Shown: positions 27,218 through 35,297 of the stretch, piece after piece | Layout: each line of letters begins with the position of its first letter | Numbering within the stretch: position 1 is the first letter of the stretch | Origin: Agromyces sp. NDB4Y10 | Lineage (GTDB): Bacteria; Actinomycetota; Actinomycetes; Actinomycetales; Microbacteriaceae | Length of the DNA stretch: 45,328 bases | Direction of reading: 5' to 3' | Assembly: GCF_001620055.1 (NCBI RefSeq) | Contig: NZ_LQGY01000059.1 | Span: 1-45,328 of the forward strand | Notes under the pieces: generated by a model | Told to the model about the DNA's origin: nothing | The model's input: the letters and a program-made list of their open reading frames with translations, nothing else | Databases searched by the model: none | Position numbers and translations under genes: made by a program

Positions 27218-28510
27218 GTGAAGATCGCCGTCATCGCCCTGGGCAAGATCGGACTGCCGCTGGCCGTGCAGTTCGCCTCGAAGGGCCACGACGTCGTCGG
27301 CGTCGACGTGAACCCGCGCACGGTCGAACTCGTCAACGCCGGGATCGAGCCGTTCCCCGGAGAGGCGCACCTCCAGGAGCAGCTCTCGGAGCTGGTGCCC
27401 GCCGGCCGCCTCCGCGCGACGACCGACTACGCCGACGCCATCCCCGGCGCTGACGCGGTCGTGCTCGTGGTGCCGCTGTTCGTGGACGCCGAGGCGCGGC
27501 CCGACTTCGGCTGGATGGATGCCGCGACCCGCTCGCTCGGCGAGCACCTCGCGCCCGGCACCCTGGTCGCCTACGAGACGACGCTGCCGGTCGGCACGAC
27601 CCGGGGTCGCTGGAAGCCGATGCTCGAGGAGACCTCGGGCCTCGTCGAGGGCCGCGACTTCCACCTCGTGTTCTCGCCCGAGCGCGTGCTCACGGGCCGC
27701 GTCTTCGAGGACCTGCGCAAGTACCCCAAGCTCGTCGGCGGCCTCTCCGAGGCGGGCGCGCAGCGCGCGATCGAGTTCTACGAGGCCGTCCTGGACTTCG
27801 ACGAGCGCAGCGACCTCCCTCGCCCGAACGGCGTGTGGGACCTCGGTTCCGCCGAGGCGTCGGAGCTCGCGAAGCTCGCCGAGACGACCTACCGCGACGT
27901 GAACATCGGACTGGCCAACCAGTTCGCGCGCTTCGCGCAGAAGTCGGGGATCGACGTGTACAAGGTCATCGAGGCGTCCAACTCGCAGCCGTACAGCCAC
28001 ATCCACCAGCCGGGCATCGCGGTCGGCGGGCACTGCATCCCCGTGTACCCGCGGCTCTACCTCTGGAACGATCCCGAGGCGACCGTGGTGCGCGCGGCGC
28101 GCGAGGCCAACCTCGACATGCCCGACTACGCCGTCGGCATGCTGGAGGGCGCGATCGGCGAGCTCGCCGGCCTCCGCGTCGTGGTGCTCGGCGCCGCCTA
28201 CCGCGGCGGCGTGAAGGAGACGGCGTTCTCGGGGGTGTTCGACGCCGTCGCGTCGCTGCAGCGCCGCGGTGCCGAGGTGCTGGTGCACGACCCGCTGTAC
28301 ACCGACGACGAGCTCGCCGGTCTCGGCTTCACGCCCTACCACCTGGGCGACGACATCGACGCGGCCATCGTGCAGGCCGACCACGCCGAGTACCGTTCGC
28401 TCGCCCCGGCCGACCTGCCGGGCGTGCGGGCGTTCATCGACGGCCGTCGCGTGAGCACCCCCGAGGCGTGGGGCGACGACGTGGTCTACCGGGTCATCGG
28501 CCGGGCCTGA
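27218..28510 (+). CDS. wbpA: WbpA/WecC-type UDP-N-acetyl-hexosamine 6-dehydrogenase
   Basis: This 430-aa nucleotide-sugar dehydrogenase has a Rossmann start ALGKIGLPLA (7-16; the first Gly of the usual motif is Ala), SPERVLTG, ELAKLAETTYRDVNI (K219) and the catalytic Cys273 in GGHCIPVYP. VVVLGAAYRGGVKE marks the third domain. The GGHCIPVYP form marks the WbpA/WecC/TviB branch, which oxidises UDP-GlcNAc or UDP-ManNAc, not UDP-glucose. With WbpB, E, D and I homologues it most likely makes UDP-GlcNAcA as the first step to UDP-ManNAc3NAcA. WecC-type production of UDP-ManNAcA is the alternative. GTG 27218 has GAGGAG upstream. Confidence 0.9.
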   Translation: MKIAVIALGKIGLPLAVQFASKGHDVVGVDVNPRTVELVNAGIEPFPGEAHLQEQLSELVPAGRLRATTDYADAIPGADAVVLVVPLFVDAEARPDFGWMDAATRSLGEHLAPGTLVAYETTLPVGTTRGRWKPMLEETSGLVEGRDFHLVFSPERVLTGRVFEDLRKYPKLVGGLSEAGAQRAIEFYEAVLDFDERSDLPRPNGVWDLGSAEASELAKLAETTYRDVNIGLANQFARFAQKSGIDVYKVIEASNSQPYSHIHQPGIAVGGHCIPVYPRLYLWNDPEATVVRAAREANLDMPDYAVGMLEGAIGELAGLRVVVLGAAYRGGVKETAFSGVFDAVASLQRRGAEVLVHDPLYTDDELAGLGFTPYHLGDDIDAAIVQADHAEYRSLAPADLPGVRAFIDGRRVSTPEAWGDDVVYRVIGRA

Positions 28511-28516
28511 TCGGAG

Positions 28517-28568
28517 CGGATGCCGCGCGGCGCCCGCGTGCGCGCGGATCCGTGGCCCGCGGCATCCG
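28517..28568. terminator. Bidirectional hairpin between convergent operons
   Basis: CGGATGCCGCG (28517-28527) pairs with CGCGGCATCCG (28558-28568), 11 perfect pairs around a 30-base GC-rich loop. It lies directly between the stop of wbpA and the stop of a minus-strand GT2 gene. The arms are the same sequence as in the terminator at 7174-7211. Confidence 0.7.
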
Positions 28569-29636
28569 TCACCGCCGCGCCAGCACCGTGGCGATCATGT
28601 AGCGCAACGGCGCTTCGCGGGCGCCGAGGTACCGCAGGCGGCGCGGCAGCAGGGCGGCGGGGCTGGCGAACCGCCGGCGCTCGCGCGCCCGCCGGTTGAG
28701 ATCGTCGTCGGAGACCGCCTCGTCGCCGGCCGCGTCGACGAGCGCGCGCTCGAGGCGGGAGAGCCGCTCCAGCGCGTCCGGGGCGAACGCCGCGAGCGCC
28801 GTCGCCAGGACGGAGAGATCACGCCGGTCTTCCGGGGCCCAGGCGTGTCCGCTGCGGTAGAAGAGGGCGCCGAAGACGTTGATGCGCCACATCTTCACGG
28901 CCCAGGCCGTCCGGTGCGGCCGCGGCGCCCCGACCAGCCACGGGGCCTCGAGCAGGAGCGGGAGGTAGGCGAGCTCGTCGGCGATCGGCCGCGGCGTGAA
29001 CGTGACGCGGGTCGGCGCGTCGTCGTGCACGAGGTACGCCGGCGCGCGCCGGGCGAGGCTGATGGCCGCGCCCGACGACCACAGCCGACCGGAGTACTCG
29101 AGGTCCTCTCCCACACGCGGTCCGACGGCCATGCGCACGTCCGCGAACCGGGCTCGCGAGACCAGTCCGAGCGGCGCACTGCGGTAGCTCAGGCGATCGG
29201 CGACGCCATCGAGGCGCCGCGAGCGCCAGGGCCGGACGGGCGGGGTCGGGATCGTCGCTCCGCCGGCGTGCCGGAGCGGCGGGATGACGACGTCGGCATC
29301 GTCACGGTCGGCGACGCGGAGCCAGGCGTCGATCGCCCCGGGCTCCAGCTCGTCATCGGACCCCATCACCGAGGTGAACCGGGCGGTGGCGGCATCCAGG
29401 CCGGCGTTGAACGGGCCGGTCGGGCTCGGGATGCCGTCGTGGTGCTCGATGAGTCGCACCCTCGGATCGTCGGCCAGTGCCCCGAGCCGCCCCGCGATCG
29501 CCTCGCTCGGAACGTTGTGGCAGACGACCGTGACGCGGACCGCCGCGGACGATCGCAGCACCGAGGCCACGGCCCGGTCGATGGCCCGCGCGGGGTCGTG
29601 CACGGCGATGACGACGTCGACGTCCGGCTCAGCCAT
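28569..29636 (-). CDS. GT2 glycosyltransferase (paralogue of 34122-35252)
   Basis: This 355-aa protein starts at ATG 29636 (MAEPDVDVVIAVHDPARAID) and overlaps the upstream GT4 gene by eight bases. The GT-A domain has VTVVCHNVPSEAIAG, EHHDGIPSPTGPFNAGL, a metal-site region SVMGSDDELEPGAID and GEDLEYSGRLWSSG as acceptor or base region. The last 150 residues are helical and basic. It is clearly related to the GT2 at 34122-35252, which shares the CHN, HDGI.SP.GPFN.GL and VMGSDD strings. The donor is unknown. It is the last gene of a two-gene minus-strand operon ending at the shared terminator. Confidence 0.82.
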   Translation of the reverse strand: MAEPDVDVVIAVHDPARAIDRAVASVLRSSAAVRVTVVCHNVPSEAIAGRLGALADDPRVRLIEHHDGIPSPTGPFNAGLDAATARFTSVMGSDDELEPGAIDAWLRVADRDDADVVIPPLRHAGGATIPTPPVRPWRSRRLDGVADRLSYRSAPLGLVSRARFADVRMAVGPRVGEDLEYSGRLWSSGAAISLARRAPAYLVHDDAPTRVTFTPRPIADELAYLPLLLEAPWLVGAPRPHRTAWAVKMWRINVFGALFYRSGHAWAPEDRRDLSVLATALAAFAPDALERLSRLERALVDAAGDEAVSDDDLNRRARERRRFASPAALLPRRLRYLGAREAPLRYMIATVLARR

Positions 29637-30714
29637 GGGCGAGCACCGCCTGGCGGTAGGCCGCATCGTAGGCTGCGGCACGGGCCGCGGGACTGACACG
29701 CGATCGGAGCGGTGCGGCGATGTCGTCGGCCGAGCGGTCCCGGGCGAGCTCCAGCGAGCGCTCGACGGCATCGGCGTAGGCGATCCCCGTGCGCTCCGCC
29801 ACGAGGATGCCGTCGGGTTCGGCCACGAAGTCCCGCTGGCCGCCGTTCGCCCCGACGACCACCGGACGGCCGCTGAGGAGCGCCTCGGCGATGGACACGC
29901 CGAAGGTCTCGACCGAGGTCGGCAGCAGGAAGAGGTCGGATTCCGCGAGCGCGGCGGCCACGCCCTCGGGCGCCAACCCGCCGGGCAAGTCCACGACGTC
30001 GTCGACGCCGAGCCGCCTGGCGAGCGCACCGATCTCGGCGCGGGACGGGCCGTCCCCGATCCACCGGAGTCGCGCATCGCGTCCGCGTCGTCGCAGCTCG
30101 GCGACCGCCTCGACGGCGAGATCGGGGCCCTTGCGCGGGATGAGTCCGCCGACTGCGACGAGACGCAGCGGTCCGCCGGCCGGCGGGCGCGGTCGGGGCT
30201 GCTCCGGGGCGTCGACGGCATTCGGGATCACCTCGACGGTCCGGCCCAGCCTCGCCTCGAGGTGCTCCGCGAGCGCCGAACTCACGGCCACGACGACGTC
30301 CGGCCGCCGCATCAGCCGGAGCGCCGCACCGAGGCCGAGGCGTGCCGGAAGGCCGACCGTGGACGCATCGAGCAGGGCCGACCAGTGCTCGGTGTGCACC
30401 CACGGGATCCGCACCCGCAGGGGGGCGAAGGGCAGCAGCGCCGACGGCGACATGGTGTGCACGAGGTCGTAGCGCGCGAGTCCGGCCCGCAGCGCGCGGG
30501 AGGCCCGCAGGATGTCGACCGGGTTCGACGTCGACATCGCCAGCCGGCGCACGCCGGGCGCGGCATCCGTCGGCCCCACCGCACCATGCGGATGCAGGTG
30601 CAGCACGTCGACCTCATGGGTGCGCCGGAGCAGTTCGACGTCGCGGCGGACGAAGACCCCTGAGGCCGGTGCGGACGCGGACGGGAACCACGTGGTGACG
30701 ACCAGGACCTTCAC
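29629..30714 (-). CDS. GT4 glycosyltransferase
   Basis: This 361-aa GT-B enzyme has VTTWFPSASAPASGVFVRRD at the start, where the glycine-rich loop contacts the acceptor and donor phosphate, and IPWVHTEHWSALLD. VIPNAVDAPEQ follows, then RLVAVGGLIPRKGPDLAVEA and the E-x7-E motif in PTSVETFGVSIAEALLSGRP. This is a canonical retaining family 4 enzyme. GTG 30714 is taken as the start because TAGCGT lies six bases upstream with no ribosome site, indicating a leaderless mRNA. It is divergent from the WbpI-type epimerase across 43 bases and overlaps the next GT2 gene. Confidence 0.88.
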   Translation of the reverse strand: MKVLVVTTWFPSASAPASGVFVRRDVELLRRTHEVDVLHLHPHGAVGPTDAAPGVRRLAMSTSNPVDILRASRALRAGLARYDLVHTMSPSALLPFAPLRVRIPWVHTEHWSALLDASTVGLPARLGLGAALRLMRRPDVVVAVSSALAEHLEARLGRTVEVIPNAVDAPEQPRPRPPAGGPLRLVAVGGLIPRKGPDLAVEAVAELRRRGRDARLRWIGDGPSRAEIGALARRLGVDDVVDLPGGLAPEGVAAALAESDLFLLPTSVETFGVSIAEALLSGRPVVVGANGGQRDFVAEPDGILVAERTGIAYADAVERSLELARDRSADDIAAPLRSRVSPAARAAAYDAAYRQAVLAHG

Positions 30715-30720
30715 CCGAAT

Positions 30721-30749
30721 ACGCTAGCACCGGCCCGTCACCGTAGAAT
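30721..30749. promoter_or_regulatory. Divergent -10 boxes with leaderless starts on both sides
   Basis: TAGCGT on the minus strand (30721-30726) is six bases from GTG 30714, and TAGAAT on the plus strand (30744-30749) is eight bases from GTG 30758. The -35 region of each promoter must overlap the coding start or core of the other, so the two cannot easily fire at once. Confidence 0.5.
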
Positions 30750-30757
30750 CGGGGCCC

Positions 30758-31825
30758 GTGAAGGTCATCAGCGTCGTCGGCGCGCGCCCCCAGTTCGTCA
30801 AGCTCGCCCCGATCGCGCACGCGGCGGCCGCCGCCGGGGTGCAGCACGAGATCGTCCACACCGGGCAGCACTACGACCCCATGCTCTCGGACGTCTTCTT
30901 CGCCGACCTCGGGATCCCCGCACCCGACGTGCACCTCGGCGTCGGCTCGGGCAGCCACGGCGTCCAGACGGGCGCGATCCTCGGCGCCCTCGACGCGGTG
31001 TTCGAGGAGCACGCGCCCGACTGGGTGCTCGTCTACGGCGACACCAACTCGACGCTCGCCGCGACGCTGAGCGCGGTCAAGCTGCATCTTCCGGTTGCCC
31101 ACCTCGAGGCCGGGCTGCGTTCCTTCAACCGTCGCATGCCCGAGGAGCACAACCGCGTGCTCACCGACCATGCCGCCGACCTCCTCCTCGCGCCGACGGA
31201 GGTGGCCGCGCGTCACCTCGCCGACGAGGGCCTCGCCGCCCGGTCGGTGGTCGTCGGCGACGTGATGACCGACGTCCTGATGCAGGTTCGCGACGCGCAG
31301 CAGGGCCGTCCGGTCGAGCTCGTCGACGAGCTCGGCCTCGAGCCGGGCGGCTACTCCGTGGCGACCATCCACCGCGCCGAGAACACCGACGACCCGGCGC
31401 GGCTGCGCATGATCGTCGACGCCCTGTCGACCATCGACCACCCGGTGGTGCTGCTCGCGCACCCGCGCGTCATCGCGCGCGCCCAGCAGCACGGGATCGA
31501 CCTCGACGCCGGCTCGCTCGTCTCGCACGCGCCGCTCGCCTACCCCGACCTCATCAACGCCGTCCTGTCGGCGCGCGGGGTGGTCACCGACTCGGGCGGA
31601 CTGCAGAAGGAGGCGTTCCTCCTGCGCGTTCCGTGCACGACCGTGCGCACCGAGACCGAGTGGGTAGAGACCGTCGAGCTGGGCTGGAACGTGCTCGCCA
31701 ACGGCGCCGAGGAGATCCGCGACGCGGTCGGCCGTGCCGCGCCGCAGCCCACGGATGCCGCTCCCTACGGCGACGGGCGGGCGGCCGAGCGCGTCATCGA
31801 CGAACTGGTACGCCGCGCCCGCTGA
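30758..31825 (+). CDS. wbpI: WbpI-like non-hydrolysing UDP-sugar 2-epimerase
   Basis: This 355-aa GT-B-like epimerase has VVGARPQFVKLAPI, HTGQHYDPMLSDVFF, YGDTNSTLAATLSAVKL and HLEAGLRSFNRRMPEEHNR. TIHRAENTDD and DSGGLQKEAFLLRVPCTTVR follow. The GLRSFN.RMPEE.NR form is that of WbpI and related epimerases rather than of WecB, so the likely reaction is UDP-GlcNAc3NAcA to UDP-ManNAc3NAcA. Use of UDP-GlcNAc cannot be excluded. GTG 30758 has TAGAAT eight bases upstream and appears leaderless. It stands alone as a single-gene plus-strand unit, converging on a GT4 gene six bases away. Confidence 0.9.
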   Translation: MKVISVVGARPQFVKLAPIAHAAAAAGVQHEIVHTGQHYDPMLSDVFFADLGIPAPDVHLGVGSGSHGVQTGAILGALDAVFEEHAPDWVLVYGDTNSTLAATLSAVKLHLPVAHLEAGLRSFNRRMPEEHNRVLTDHAADLLLAPTEVAARHLADEGLAARSVVVGDVMTDVLMQVRDAQQGRPVELVDELGLEPGGYSVATIHRAENTDDPARLRMIVDALSTIDHPVVLLAHPRVIARAQQHGIDLDAGSLVSHAPLAYPDLINAVLSARGVVTDSGGLQKEAFLLRVPCTTVRTETEWVETVELGWNVLANGAEEIRDAVGRAAPQPTDAAPYGDGRAAERVIDELVRRAR

Positions 31826-31831
31826 GCCGAC

Positions 31832-32962
31832 TCACGCCGAGCGCGCACGCGCGGCCAGCGCGTCGATCGCGCGACGCCACACGGCGACCTGGGTCTCGCT
31901 GGACAGCTCCGTGGCGGCCCGGTCGGACGCGGCCTTCCACTCGGCGACGCGCTCGGGCGTGAGCGCGTCGATCTCGCGGGCCAGGTCGTCGGCGTCGAAT
32001 CCGGCGGTGACGGTGCCGAGTCCGTGCCGCTGCACGACGCCGGCCATCTCCGGGGACGGGCCGACGATGATCCCGAGGCGCGCCTGCACGAAGTCGAACA
32101 GCTTGTTGGGCAGCGCCCAGCGGTAGTTGAAGTTGATCGGCGGGAGCACGAACACGCCGACGTCGTACTCGGCGAGCTTCCGGATCAGGTCGGCGTACGG
32201 CACGGGCGGGTGCAGTCGGACGCGCTCCGACTGACGGTCGCGGATCTCGGCGATGAGGCCGGGGTCGTTCTCGGTGAGGTATAGGTCGAGCGTCACGGGC
32301 CTCGTCGCGCGCTCCACGGCGTCGATCATGAGCGTGATGCTGCGGTTGCGCAGGCCGGCACCGCTGTGCACGAGCCGGATGGGCTCGCCGACCGGCGTCG
32401 GCGCCGCGGCGACGTACGGGGCGGCGTTCGTCGCGACCCCCGCGCGGATGCCGAAGACGCGCTCGTACTCGGCGGCGACGCCCTCCCCCACGGTCGTTAC
32501 GGAGTCGGCGCGACGCACGTAGCGGCGAACGAGCCACGCCATGAGCGGGGCGAAGAAGATCCGCCACCGCAGGTCCTCGTATCGCTGGCGGGGGGTGTAC
32601 TCGTGCAGGTCGGCGTGGACGCCCCCGCGCGGTCGCAGCCCGATCGCGAGCGGCACGGTGTCGAGGTCGTTGGCGAGCACGACGTCGAAGGTGCGCTCAC
32701 CGAGCAGCCGTTGCGCCTCGACGACGGCGCGGTTGCCGCGGTACGCCCGCTCGAACCGTCGGAGGACGAGCGCGACCCGGTCGAAGCGCCACGCGGGAGC
32801 GTCGGACGGGATGCGCAGGTGCTCGACCACGCCGTCCGGCGCCGCCCCGTACCCGCACGTGGTCACGTCGTAGTCGCGGGTGAATTCGCGAACCTGCTTG
32901 AGGACCCGGGCATCGCCGCGGATGTCGGAGAACGAGAGGATCAGCAGCGAGGGCCGGCTCAC
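31832..32962 (-). CDS. GT4 glycosyltransferase, tandem copy B of second pair
   Basis: This 376-aa GT-B protein begins at GTG 32962 (VSRPSLLILSFSDIRGDARV), overlapping the TGA of its paralogue as GTGA. Key strings are VRTFD-like VLANDLDTVPLAIG, ADLHEYTPRQRYEDLRW, TTVGEGVAAEYERVFG, RLVHSGAGLRNRSITLMID and INFNYRWALPNKLFDFVQAR. The last replaces the usual E-x7-E region, with the K/F/Q residues placed as in amino-sugar GT4 enzymes. The longer upstream frame is rejected because it runs antisense-like through the paralogue. The donor is unknown. Confidence 0.83.
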   Translation of the reverse strand: MSRPSLLILSFSDIRGDARVLKQVREFTRDYDVTTCGYGAAPDGVVEHLRIPSDAPAWRFDRVALVLRRFERAYRGNRAVVEAQRLLGERTFDVVLANDLDTVPLAIGLRPRGGVHADLHEYTPRQRYEDLRWRIFFAPLMAWLVRRYVRRADSVTTVGEGVAAEYERVFGIRAGVATNAAPYVAAAPTPVGEPIRLVHSGAGLRNRSITLMIDAVERATRPVTLDLYLTENDPGLIAEIRDRQSERVRLHPPVPYADLIRKLAEYDVGVFVLPPINFNYRWALPNKLFDFVQARLGIIVGPSPEMAGVVQRHGLGTVTAGFDADDLAREIDALTPERVAEWKAASDRAATELSSETQVAVWRRAIDALAARARSA

Positions 32963-34092
32963 GAGGGGCTCCCGGCCCCGAGCAGTCGATCGATCGCGGT
33001 CTCCCATCCGTGGACCTCGCGTTCCGCCGACACGACCGGCGCGGCGGCGTGCGAGGCGAGCTTCATCCGGCGGACGGCGTCGCCGTCCAGGGCATTGATG
33101 GCGCGGGCGAGGGACTCGGCGGTGAAATCGTCGGCGACGACGCCGAGGTCGTGCTCGCGGACGTAGTGCGCCATCTCCTCGGAGGGGCCGACGATGATGC
33201 CCAGGCGCGCCTGGATGTAGTCGAAGAGCTTGTTGGGCAGCGCCCAGCGGTAGTTGAAGTTGACCGGCGGCAGCACGAAGACGCCGACGTCGTACTCGTT
33301 GAGCGTCGCGATGAGGCGGTCGTAGGGAACCGGGTCGTGCAGCCGGACCCGGGTGCTGTGCTCGGCGTGGCGGCGGATGCGGTCGAGGTAGGCGGGGTCG
33401 TTGGGCGTGAGGTAGAGATCGAAGGTCACCTCGCGCCGGGCGAGCTCGACGCCCTCCACCATGGTCATGAGGTTGCGGTTGCCGAGGCCCGCCCCGCTGT
33501 GCACGAGACGGATCGGATCGCCGACGGGTCCCGGCTGGAGGTCGGCGTAGGGCGCGGCGTTCGTCACGACCGCGGGCGCGAAGCCGAACTGGCGCTCGTA
33601 CTCCCGCGCGAGGCCGGCGCCCACCGTGGTCCAGGATGCCGCACGCGCCGCGTAGCGTCGGGCGAGCCATTCGGCGAAGGGGCGGATGCGGCGATTCCAT
33701 GCGGCGTGCTCCTCGTGCAGCCGCGGCGCGTACTCGTGCAGGTCGGCGTGGACGCGACCGCCGTCGGCGACGCGCAGCGCGAGGGGCACCGCCTCGAGGT
33801 CGTTGGCGAGCACCGCGTCGAACCGTCGTCCGGCGAGCGCCTGGCGCACCCACCGCACGGCGGGAAGGCTCCAGAAGGCGCGCCGATACCAGCGCAGGGT
33901 GATGAGCCGGCCGTTCAGCGCCGTGACCGAGAGCCCGTCGGGGATCCGGATGTGCTCGACGCCCTCCGGCGCCTCGCCGTACCCGCAGGTGGTGACGGCG
34001 TAGCGGTCGCGGAACAGGCGCACCTGCTTCAGCACGCGCGCGTCGCCGGCGATGGGCGAGAACGACAGGATCAGGAGCGCAGGCTTGGTCAT
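32959..34092 (-). CDS. GT4 glycosyltransferase, tandem copy A of second pair
   Basis: This 377-aa GT-B protein starts at ATG 34092 (MTKPALLILSFSPIAGDARV) with GAGAGGG upstream. It matches copy B throughout: VTTCGYGEAPEGVEH, VLANDLEAVPLALR, ADLHEYAPRLHEEHAAWN, RLVHSGAGLGNRNLMTMVE and VNFNYRWALPNKLFDYIQAR. The pair is translationally coupled. Relatedness is high enough by eye (most motif blocks identical) to suggest duplication within this lineage, followed by change of acceptor or donor. It is preceded by a GT2 gene 29 bases away, so GT2, copy A and copy B form one minus-strand operon. Confidence 0.84.
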   Translation of the reverse strand: MTKPALLILSFSPIAGDARVLKQVRLFRDRYAVTTCGYGEAPEGVEHIRIPDGLSVTALNGRLITLRWYRRAFWSLPAVRWVRQALAGRRFDAVLANDLEAVPLALRVADGGRVHADLHEYAPRLHEEHAAWNRRIRPFAEWLARRYAARAASWTTVGAGLAREYERQFGFAPAVVTNAAPYADLQPGPVGDPIRLVHSGAGLGNRNLMTMVEGVELARREVTFDLYLTPNDPAYLDRIRRHAEHSTRVRLHDPVPYDRLIATLNEYDVGVFVLPPVNFNYRWALPNKLFDYIQARLGIIVGPSEEMAHYVREHDLGVVADDFTAESLARAINALDGDAVRRMKLASHAAAPVVSAEREVHGWETAIDRLLGAGSPS

Positions 34093-34121
34093 CGTCCCTC
34101 TCTCATGCACCGGTGCGGTGC

Positions 34122-35252
34122 TCAATGCGGCCACCCCACGTACCTGAGCAGCCGGCGCAGGTCGGACTCCCGGTCGAGCGCGTGCCGCAGGTCGCGGGTG
34201 AGCAGCCGGTCGGCGCGACCCGCGCGGTTGCGGCGCCGGCCCGCTTCCCGGAGCGCGCCGAGTTCCGCGGGCCGTTCGGCGACGAGGAGGTCGAGGATGG
34301 CACGGTCGCGCCGCGACATCGGATCGAGCGCGCGCGGCGCGATCGAGAGTCCCGCCTGCGCGAGCGAGCGATAGGCCTCGTGCTCGCCGGGGCCGAGCGA
34401 GTCGGCCTCGGCGCGCCGGACCAGCCCGCCCACGAGGTGGATCCTCAGCGTCTTGACGACGAGCGCGTGACGGCGGGAGGGGGGCATGGCGGCCACCCAC
34501 GGCTCGGCGAAGAGCCCCAGGTACGGGGCGAGCTCGTCCTCCACGTCCATCGGGGCGGTCGTCACCCGCACGGCGGCGTCGGCGCCGATCACGTAGCCCG
34601 GGTCGGCGGGGTGGAAGTCGATGCGCTCGGCGAAGTTCCAGAGGCGGGCCGAGAACGGGGCGTCCTCGCCCGAGCGGAGCCCCGGCACGAATTCGAGTCC
34701 GAGCCGGTCGACCAGTCGCCGGTCGATGAAGGCGAGCGGCGCCGTGCGGTAGGCGAGGCGGTCCTTCACGGGGTCCAGCCGGCGATGCCGTCCGCGGCGG
34801 CTGAGGGGGTTCGCCATCGGCGGGCCGTCCTGATGGCGCAGGGGCAGCACGAGCACCTGCGGGGCGTCGCGTTCGAGGTGGCGGACCGCGGCGTCGACCG
34901 CGCCCGGGTCGAACCAGTCGTCGGAGCCCATGACGCTCACGTAGGGCGCTTCCGCACGGGCGAGTCCGTGGTTGAAGGGGCCCGCCGGGCTGCGGATGCC
35001 GTCGTGCAGCTCGAGCCACCGCACGTCGGCATCGGCGAACCGCTCGACCGTGGCCGCGAACGCCGACGCCTCGATGTTGTGGCACACGACGGTCACCCGC
35101 GCGCGCGCCGGCGCACCGGGCCGGCGGCCCGCTCCGGGCTCGCCCACGATCGAACCGATCGCCCGTCCGACTGGGCGCCGCGCGTCGTGAACGGCGATGA
35201 CGACCTCCGCGACGGGACCGGCGGCGGTCACTCGCCTGACCTCACGGAGCAC
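34122..35252 (-). CDS. GT2 glycosyltransferase (paralogue of 28569-29636)
   Basis: This 376-aa protein has the GT-A strings EVVIAVHDARRPVGRAIG, VTVVCHNIEASAF, LHDGIRSPAGPFNHGLARAE, SVMGSDDWFDPGAVD and GEDAPFSARLWNFAE, and a basic helical C-terminus. GTG 35252 has a -10 box (TAGGAT, 35261-35266) eight bases upstream and is read as leaderless; GTG seven codons later is a possible alternative with a weak ribosome site. It is homologous to the GT2 at 28569-29636. Both sit beside GT4 genes on the minus strand, which suggests that a GT2-GT4 block was copied. Sugar specificity is unknown. Confidence 0.82.
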   Translation of the reverse strand: MLREVRRVTAAGPVAEVVIAVHDARRPVGRAIGSIVGEPGAGRRPGAPARARVTVVCHNIEASAFAATVERFADADVRWLELHDGIRSPAGPFNHGLARAEAPYVSVMGSDDWFDPGAVDAAVRHLERDAPQVLVLPLRHQDGPPMANPLSRRGRHRRLDPVKDRLAYRTAPLAFIDRRLVDRLGLEFVPGLRSGEDAPFSARLWNFAERIDFHPADPGYVIGADAAVRVTTAPMDVEDELAPYLGLFAEPWVAAMPPSRRHALVVKTLRIHLVGGLVRRAEADSLGPGEHEAYRSLAQAGLSIAPRALDPMSRRDRAILDLLVAERPAELGALREAGRRRNRAGRADRLLTRDLRHALDRESDLRRLLRYVGWPH

Positions 35253-35260
35253 ACCCGACG

Positions 35261-35266
35261 ATCCTA
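35261..35266 (-). promoter_or_regulatory. -10 box for leaderless GT2-GT4-GT4 operon
   Basis: TAGGAT on the minus strand ends eight bases before GTG 35252. It falls in the 45-base gap after the FG-GAP gene, showing that this operon has its own promoter. Confidence 0.5.
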
Positions 35267-35297
35267 GCGGAACCGCCCCGCGCAGCCCGGCGCCCGG

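Noticed and set aside
27218..28510. Second UDP-glucose dehydrogenase
   Set aside because: The GGHCIPVYP active site belongs to the WbpA/WecC branch, distinct from the GFGGGCLPKD form of ugd at 7216-8517.
29637..30221. N-terminal extension of the GT2 frame at 28569, suggesting a GT4-GT2 fusion
   Set aside because: The extension is an out-of-frame reading of the GT4 gene; MAEPDVDVVIAVHD is the natural GT-A start.
32963..33853. N-terminal extension of the GT4 frame at 31832, suggesting a fused 673-aa protein
   Set aside because: The extra part is an Arg/Pro/Ala-rich shadow of the paralogue; GTG 32962 with GTGA overlap begins the true protein.
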